DNA from: Fidelibacterota bacterium
GTDB taxonomy: Bacteria > Fidelibacterota > Marinisomatia > Marinisomatales > UBA1611
DNA: 40,818 nt
Assembly: GCA_018658715.1 (NCBI GenBank)
Contig: JABHUQ010000035.1
Coordinates: 1 to 40,818 of the forward strand
Direction of reading: 5' to 3'
In this document: piece by piece, positions 36,501 through 40,818 of the stretch
Layout of the letters: the number at the start of each line of letters is the position of its first letter
Position numbering within the stretch: the first letter of the stretch is position 1
Position numbers and translations under genes: made by a program
Notes under the pieces: model-generated
The model's input: the letters and a program-made list of their open reading frames with translations, nothing else
What the model was told of the DNA's origin: nothing
Database searches by the model: none

Positions 36501-39500
36501 TTTTTTACTTTTCTAAAATGAGATAAAGGAACTCGAAATAATTTCCAACCTGTAAATTGGCCATCTTTTACTGTTTCCCCTGCAAGATAAGTTGTATCTG
36601 TTAAACCGAAGGTAGTTGAAAAATAATCATTTGTTTTGTCGATTAATTTCAATCCATCTAAATCTTCTGTATCTGGATATTTCCCACCTTCTTGAATACG
36701 TGAACCCGTTCCATTCCCTTCTGAACCATTTACTTTTGAATAATCTGTGCTACCTTCTTCATAATGCCAATTATCTCCATTCGGATCAGACGGGTCTACA
36801 TCCGATGCACTATTAATAAATACAGTATCATTTATGGATAAATAATAATCATATGATTCTGCTTCAAGGCATCCACCCCAGCCATCTTCTATTTCATCAA
36901 AACAACCATCTAAGCCGGTATCTTCTTCTTCTTCTAAAAAACCATTTCCAAATTGAAGTCCTGCTTCTGCTATATCCTCCGTATTTAGAACTCCGTCACC
37001 ATCTCTATCTTCACTTATTTTTCCTAAATCAATTGTTATATCACCCGATTCTCCACGAAGCCATATTTCAAAAAATTTACTTTGTGTTTGATCATAATCT
37101 CCTGAATAAAGAGAAGTCGTAATCCCCGACCAAATTGAATCTTGAGAAATACCATCTTGGTGAGGGCGCTTTTGATATCGCAAAACCAATACATCTGTTG
37201 TTTCATTGCCCGCTCGGATCGATGTGGATTGATTCGGCCAAATATCGCGAGTTCTATATTGAATATATGGATTATACCAATAGAAGTGTGCTCGATTTCG
37301 TTGCCCAAATTGACGAGACCAAGTACTATCTTGAAAAATAAGTGGAGCAGAAGATTCTTTCCAAAATCGCCTTTGAATAGATGGGGATGTGGTACGTTTT
37401 GATCCTTCAAAATCATCAATGAAGGCTACGCCATTTTCATCTCCCGTTTCAGGATTACTAATTGAATTAGGATTGGGCATCACCTGAGCAATTTCTCCCT
37501 CTACGCTAAAGTTTGAAATTTTCTCCGTTTCAATTAATGGTAGTTTGTCTAAAAATCGTGTTAATCCGTTTAAGTCTTTTTCAAACCGACCATTCATATC
37601 CCAAATAAAGTTACGCGTAGGCTCATAACCCACTTCTACTTTCTCATTAATAATCGACTGATTATAATAAAGGGCTGTGGCTCCAATAAAAGATTTTTCG
37701 CCCAAATCCATTTGTGCGCGTGTTCCCACAATCGTCTTTTTATCAAATGATACAATTTCATGTCTATCGTATAAAATCTTCAATTTTGCATTTGGATTAT
37801 CTGCCGCATCTCCGAGTAAAAATATAGTTCCAGAAAAATAATCTATTTGATAATCAATACCTCGTTTTAATGTAACGCCATTTTGAATAACCTCTTCACT
37901 CCCATCCACAAGCATAAATCCTAAATTTATTGTAGAACTTTGGTTGCTATATTTTGCTTCTAATGCAAATCGGTGGTCTTGATTAATGAGGTTTCGATCG
38001 GTTGTAGTATAAGCTGCTCCTGACCCTAAATGAGATTGTAGTGATGGCATATTATTCCCACCATCTAATGAATCAGAAGATACAAATGGATGTAAAGCTG
38101 GGAATAATATTTCACCATCTCTCAGATTAACAATATTGCCATTTTCAACATCAATTAACTCATCTGAAACCCGTTCCTGAGAATCATTCAAGCTATCCAA
38201 TCCAAATAAAGTGATGTATGGTATACTCGTATTAGGATCTCGATCACTTTCAGGTGTAACACGCTTATTAATTATTCTAAATTCAAATCCTTCAGGCTTT
38301 ATATTGGTTGTGCCAAGATAATATACATTTTTAAACATTAAATCCCATGTTGGATTATTAGGGTGAGGAGACCTTGGTTTTAACATTTGAAGCGATAATT
38401 CCGTTTGTGTTGAATCCGCTCCTCGGCCAACAACCAGGACTGTATCCCCATTTTGGTCAGCTAATACATAAGTACAACCCAGAATTTCTGTGGTAAGCAT
38501 TTCTCGAAGTTGAATATATCCCAAATCATTATTAATGAAATATTGTACATCTCGTTCCATTCGAATAAAACTACCTTCTTCATTATATTCAATATTAGTT
38601 GAATCTGAAATATTTGTTGCATCCACATATGCTGTTCCAACATTAGCACCGGGATCATTCGTTTGATCCAATTTATACAATTCAAAGTTTTTAACAGTAA
38701 CACTACCTTCACCACCATTTATCCGATGAAGCCCATTAAACAATGGATAAAAAGATGGAATTGAAACTGGGCGGTATTGCGTTCCATCAAATGCAACTGT
38801 ATCAGTACCATTCCTAAACCAAGGATGAATAAAGAAATACCTGTTTTTGATATAATCTGTATCTTTTATTTGTTGAGAGTTTGATTGAGACCCACCTTCA
38901 TATTCTAATCGCTCTTTTTTAGTTCTTTCAATAGATGCAATCGTTGTTATATCAATAGGTCCCAGTTTTGAAATGGCTTTTAATCCGAACAACCCCTGAT
39001 TCTTACCTGAGAAGGTCACATATTTTGTGGATGGAAGAGAGAGTGAAATATTTCCAGCTTCAATTTTTTGAACAATATCATCTTCTGCACCTTCATACGA
39101 AATACGAATATTATTTTCCCAATCAAAATCACGTTCTGAATCTTGATCCATGGATACTGTAATTCGATCTCCAATTTTCCCCTGGACATTTAAATTTTGT
39201 TTTTGATCAAATTCTAAATGCGTGTTTTGAGTTTGATTCAAACTTGAGCGAACCAATTCTTGATCTTGAAATACCATTTTACCTGATACGCTTACATTAC
39301 CGCTTAATCTGAGTGAGGCACGACCTAGTGCACCCAAATCAACGCCAACAACTTCAATCATTTGTCCACGTTTTTTGCGATCATCCCCTTTTTTATCATC
39401 GTGGATAGATTCTATAAATTTGATATACCAGTTTCGGTAAAACATTTTTTCTAAATACCATTCAACTGACATAGTTTGCGGGAGGCGAACTTGTTTGCCA

Positions 39501-39820
39501 TCTACATATTCCGAAACAGTAATTGTATCCCAATTACGATCCAACTCAACACTTAAAGCATATTCATCATATTTAATATTGAGTATTCCTAGTGGAGATG
39601 TTAATGAATCATATGCAAGGGCATAGAAAGGGAAAACTTTGGGAAATGGGTTTGACACATATGGGGAGCTAGGGACAAATCGCGCTAAATGTGCGCTGTA
39701 ATCATCAGAGCGTGTGGAATCTAAAGATTGAGCAATGAGCCCATTTAGACATAAAAAACCCGCAAATCCTAATTGAAGGATCCGTCGGGTAAGTAATATT
39801 TTTTTGTTTATTATTTTCAA
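33536..39820 (-). CDS. sprA: SprA-type type IX secretion translocon protein
   Basis: A 2094-aa outer-membrane protein forming the giant barrel through which type IX cargo passes. The signal peptide ends LNGLIA with Gln31 at mature +1. Family text includes FFIHPWFRNGTD, FYPLFNGLHRINGGEGSVTV, long periplasmic-plug-like beta regions, and an acidic segment at about 935-1045 (DRDGDGVLNTEDI, DPNGDNWHYEEGSTDYSKVNG) typical of SprA. The C-terminal half alternates strands of a barrel. A very basic linker lies at about 1710-1750 (KKKPKRSAGRRRTSSRAK). The length is a little below Flavobacterium SprA (about 2400). The start appears to be TTG at 39818-39820 with no nearby ribosome site; no in-frame ATG is available. 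It heads the export operon after rdgB. Confidence 0.88.
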   Translation of the reverse strand: MKIINKKILLTRRILQLGFAGFLCLNGLIAQSLDSTRSDDYSAHLARFVPSSPYVSNPFPKVFPFYALAYDSLTSPLGILNIKYDEYALSVELDRNWDTITVSEYVDGKQVRLPQTMSVEWYLEKMFYRNWYIKFIESIHDDKKGDDRKKRGQMIEVVGVDLGALGRASLRLSGNVSVSGKMVFQDQELVRSSLNQTQNTHLEFDQKQNLNVQGKIGDRITVSMDQDSERDFDWENNIRISYEGAEDDIVQKIEAGNISLSLPSTKYVTFSGKNQGLFGLKAISKLGPIDITTIASIERTKKERLEYEGGSQSNSQQIKDTDYIKNRYFFIHPWFRNGTDTVAFDGTQYRPVSIPSFYPLFNGLHRINGGEGSVTVKNFELYKLDQTNDPGANVGTAYVDATNISDSTNIEYNEEGSFIRMERDVQYFINNDLGYIQLREMLTTEILGCTYVLADQNGDTVLVVGRGADSTQTELSLQMLKPRSPHPNNPTWDLMFKNVYYLGTTNIKPEGFEFRIINKRVTPESDRDPNTSIPYITLFGLDSLNDSQERVSDELIDVENGNIVNLRDGEILFPALHPFVSSDSLDGGNNMPSLQSHLGSGAAYTTTDRNLINQDHRFALEAKYSNQSSTINLGFMLVDGSEEVIQNGVTLKRGIDYQIDYFSGTIFLLGDAADNPNAKLKILYDRHEIVSFDKKTIVGTRAQMDLGEKSFIGATALYYNQSIINEKVEVGYEPTRNFIWDMNGRFEKDLNGLTRFLDKLPLIETEKISNFSVEGEIAQVMPNPNSISNPETGDENGVAFIDDFEGSKRTTSPSIQRRFWKESSAPLIFQDSTWSRQFGQRNRAHFYWYNPYIQYRTRDIWPNQSTSIRAGNETTDVLVLRYQKRPHQDGISQDSIWSGITTSLYSGDYDQTQSKFFEIWLRGESGDITIDLGKISEDRDGDGVLNTEDIAEAGLQFGNGFLEEEEDTGLDGCFDEIEDGWGGCLEAESYDYYLSINDTVFINSASDVDPSDPNGDNWHYEEGSTDYSKVNGSEGNGTGSRIQEGGKYPDTEDLDGLKLIDKTNDYFSTTFGLTDTTYLAGETVKDGQFTGWKLFRVPLSHFRKVKNIEWNDIRNMRISVSDFDSELHAIEIAKIEMVGNDWRELGVATDSTGYSVENADSVFAITVINTEDNADYVPPVGVKGEYDRINEIRSKEQSLVLKFDQLPARNSGAATKVLYNLNDSQKRSFLSYDFLKLYLYGNPGIGWNQYSETSDIDFFIKFGLGDDYYEITQPVFKDWDEDLKRNEVKLDLDWLSTLKKQDSTTIEKFSETDIFLDSADVKRYVFTDANGLPIKKVEIKGKPALNRLQYFTVGIKNKTEYDISGEVWLDELRLSGVKKDRGVAMRVQSSLKLADLASATMTYSRQDADYHRLQERLSSSTNNAEDLTFSGRLDLHRFLPKSWGFALPLNASVSKSVDRPKYFPGEDIMVGENSTPDSIISESESMSLGVSLSKTNKSDNKLVKYTIDQLQGKFNAAKSQSSDITYLDKQSETYSGNIGYNIPFGRDNYIRPFKWMEKTPIIGEKISDFQLYYTPSSFKTNMSFSEKLSWNETRRGVRSDDAYSFGLDRTMNLDYKLTNSLSTKYGWTGKSKLNDYRGYIYSAVKALDPGDVTSITENMNTSFSPTLFSWLRPSFNYSANYRWNDNLSLEGQDISTGLRFSSNITLTPVQLFEVLYKPPSKKKPKRSAGRRRTSSRAKTPEKKEEPKKERKENKPLTFIHGLFGKVNPISLSYSETLNRSANKILGEVPTGYKFGWLPNHDLEQSSEVGTNLGNWDHKVDGSIRSGLKVTNNLTINMNFGQNMTTTRAGSGVETRSMTRDYFAYGDRLENGLPFVGWSFRISGIEKFPIFNWLTKSASLEHNYSGKETRSWQFENVLPSDMNFFQFGTFADDYKEYERNSKIQTGFSPLIGMNMTLKKGISMNIRHNRDKSLEEKPEGLTIRQNWSVTSSTTYSHRGGMRIPVPYYGDLNLKNTMNFTLNLDMNNSKEFKSGDKINLEEGAFSSSWKAGIRASYQFSTKVSGSIIYEYRENENKTTGKKIDRDFGFDVNMSISG

Positions 39821-39832
39821 GATTAAATCTTG
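39818..39832. repeat. Inverted repeat spanning the sprA start codon
   Basis: CAAGAT, TAA, ATCTTG on the plus strand. The presumed TTG start of sprA is the last three bases of this hairpin on the minus strand. AAGGAG occurs about 30 bases further upstream, beyond normal spacing, so folding may bring it closer or may occlude the start. Confidence 0.4.
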
Positions 39833-39870
39833 TTTAATTGATATCTATTTTTTATTCAGACTCCTTTCTG

Positions 39871-40476
39871 TTAATCTTCAAATTCATTTTTTAAAATGGT
39901 TATTATTTTTTTTACCGCTCTTCCGCGGTGACTAATTTCATTTTTTTCTTCACTAGACATTTCAGCAAAAGTTTTATCTAACCCTGGAACATAAAAAATG
40001 GGATCATATCCAAATCCGTTTTTCCCTACAGGAGAATGTGTAATATTTCCTTGTATGAATCCATCAACCCATTGTTCCTTCTCAGATGTAACAAACGCAA
40101 TAACTGTTCTAAAGGTAGCTACACGTTTTTTACTTTCAACTCCATCTAATTCAAAAAGCATTTTATTAACATTATCAGCAACTGTTGCATTTTCACCCGC
40201 ATAACGAGCGGAATAAACACCAGGAGCTCCATTTAATGCTTCCACTTCTAAACCTGTATCGTCAGCAATGGCTGGAAACCCTGTTATATTATGCACAGTT
40301 TTTGCTTTTAAAAATGCATTTTCAAGCAATGTTTTTCCTGTTTCTTCAATTTCGCCCACCTGAGGAAAATCATCTAATGTTTTAATGATTAAACCCAATC
40401 CACCCAAGGCCGAAGACAGCTCTTCGACTTTATGACTATTATGAGTCGCCAAAATAAGTGTTTTCTCGTGTGACAT
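39871..40476 (-). CDS. rdgB: XTP/dITP (Ham1/RdgB) nucleoside triphosphate pyrophosphatase
   Basis: A 201-aa house-cleaning enzyme that hydrolyses dITP, XTP and ITP to monophosphates to keep damaged purines out of DNA. Motifs: LILATHNSHKVEEL at the start, ETGKTLLENAFLKA, PAIADDTGLEVEALNGAPGVYSARYAG, GFGYDPIFYVP and EKNEISHRGRA. The start at the ATG 40474-40476 matches where the family begins. A longer form from 40527 adds 17 residues (MLESPYVSRQFSLSDPR) that do not look like this family. Neither start has a well-spaced ribosome site; GAGG directly abuts the shorter one. It is upstream of sprA with a 50-base gap and may head the operon. Confidence 0.93.
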   Translation of the reverse strand: MSHEKTLILATHNSHKVEELSSALGGLGLIIKTLDDFPQVGEIEETGKTLLENAFLKAKTVHNITGFPAIADDTGLEVEALNGAPGVYSARYAGENATVADNVNKMLFELDGVESKKRVATFRTVIAFVTSEKEQWVDGFIQGNITHSPVGKNGFGYDPIFYVPGLDKTFAEMSSEEKNEISHRGRAVKKIITILKNEFED

Positions 40477-40584
40477 CCTCGGATCACTAAGGGAAAATTG
40501 CCGGGAAACATAGGGTGATTCTAACATTAGAACAAGGAGAATTCACATTAAACTCATTTCTTATACTTTAAGATAAGTTTGCGT

Positions 40585-40613
40585 TTGCTTCACCGATTTT
40601 GGGCAAGTAATTT
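40585..40613 (+). promoter_or_regulatory. Stable-RNA promoter for the tRNA gene
   Basis: TTGCTT (40585-40590), a 17-base spacer and TAATTT (40608-40613), followed by the GC-rich stretch CCACGCGC. A GC-rich discriminator is typical of stringently controlled tRNA promoters. The tRNA starts 36 bases after the -10. Confidence 0.45.
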
Positions 40614-40649
40614 CCACGCGCTTTTTTAAAAGCAACCTAAGCCTTATGG

Positions 40650-40690
40650 GGCTCGGTAGCTCAGTTGGTAGAGCAGTGGACTGAAAATCC
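40650..40690 (+). tRNA. tRNA-Phe(GAA), interrupted 5' part
   Basis: GGCTCGG acceptor strand, TA, D arm GCTC-AGTTGGTA-GAGC, A, anticodon stem GTGGA, loop CTGAAAA with anticodon GAA at 40683-40685, then TCC. The 3' side of the anticodon stem should read TCCAC, but from 40691 the sequence becomes TATTCTTC. No variable loop, T arm or acceptor 3' strand is found before the window ends. The 5' half is perfectly tRNA-like, so the break is abrupt and looks like an insertion junction rather than slow decay. Confidence 0.85.
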
Positions 40691-40818
40691 TATTCTTCTC
40701 CTTTATATCTAACAATAACAACATTTAACTCCTGTCTTGTTTATAGTGTAAAGATAGTGTAATTTCATAGTGTATGAGACATCAATACGAGAGTAATTTA
40801 ACGACCAAGACAATAGGA
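40691..40818 (+). mobile_element. Putative end of an element integrated in tRNA-Phe
   Basis: AT-rich sequence unrelated to tRNA begins immediately after the anticodon stem break and runs to the window edge. It contains three short direct repeats (40743-40774). It ends with AATAGGA, which could be the ribosome site of a gene, perhaps an integrase, just beyond the window. No coding region is visible inside it. An assembly misjoin is the main alternative. Confidence 0.4.
40743..40774 (+). repeat. Three ATAGTGTA direct repeats
   Basis: ATAGTGTA at 40743-40750, 40754-40761 and 40767-40774, with 11- and 13-base periods, close to one helical turn. They lie 53 bases beyond the tRNA break. Short helically phased repeats near an attachment site resemble arm-type binding sites of tyrosine integrases or excisionases. 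Confidence 0.55.

Noticed and set aside
40650-40818. Group I intron in the tRNA-Phe anticodon arm
   Set aside because: The sequence after the break is too short to show P, Q, R and S core elements or a 3' exon, and no clear internal guide sequence is seen. Integration or misjoin explains the data with fewer assumptions.
1-40818. CRISPR arrays, rRNA genes and transposase genes
   Set aside because: No regularly spaced identical repeats, no rRNA-like conserved blocks and no recognisable transposase or integrase motifs were seen on either strand.

Overview
The window reads as chromosome of a marine or aquatic, AT-rich, Gram-negative bacterium of the FCB superphylum. Candidatus Marinimicrobia (SAR406) or a close relative is the best guess. 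The reasons are the YPNPFNP-type C-terminal sorting domains on several large exported proteins, a SprA-type giant outer-membrane protein, PorV/PorQ-type barrels, a Bacteroidetes-like PEP carboxylase and the overall exported-protein style. The lineage is an inference from protein style, not from a marker phylogeny.

Layout. (1) 1-6818, all minus strand: the start of a secreted protein that runs off the left edge, PEP carboxylase coupled to an MltB-type lytic transglycosylase, a secreted sorting-domain protein, and an HTH-PAS regulator. (2) 7087-12709, plus strand, divergent from the regulator: an accessory-looking envelope cluster. It holds an exported barrel protein, a small glycine-rich membrane protein, a truncated-looking exported ORF with an apparent ATT start, two tandem paralogous lipoproteins and a small lipoprotein. 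A PETG or FDPxTG motif recurs in four of these six genes. (3) 12780-17113: housekeeping and metabolism, namely a SAM methyltransferase, an M20 peptidase and an EamA transporter (plus strand), then PlsC-type acyltransferase and SSB (minus strand). (4) 17281-40476: one almost gapless minus-strand run of twelve genes: rdgB, sprA, glutaminyl-cyclase-like M28 enzyme, lipoprotein, beta-propeller with sorting domain (PorZ-like), PorV-like, PorQ-like, YibQ-like deacetylase, asparaginase II-family protein, secreted nuclease, and two large surface proteins. Most junctions are ATGA or TAATG overlaps. The run ends at a strong bidirectional hairpin at 17231-17251. (5) 40585-40818: a stable-RNA promoter, then a tRNA-Phe gene that breaks off just after the anticodon loop. 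AT-rich DNA with three ATAGTGTA repeats follows, which looks like the end of an integrated element.

How the parts fit. The long operon looks like a compact type IX secretion and attachment cluster: translocon SprA, shuttle PorV, PorQ, a PorZ-like propeller and several likely cargo proteins. A glutaminyl cyclase lies 4 bases after sprA. Seven exported proteins in the window, SprA and three sorting-domain or propeller proteins among them, are predicted to start with Gln after signal-peptide cleavage. That suggests N-terminal pyroglutamate formation is built into this export route. The PorU sortase and the PorK/L/M/N motor are not in the window.
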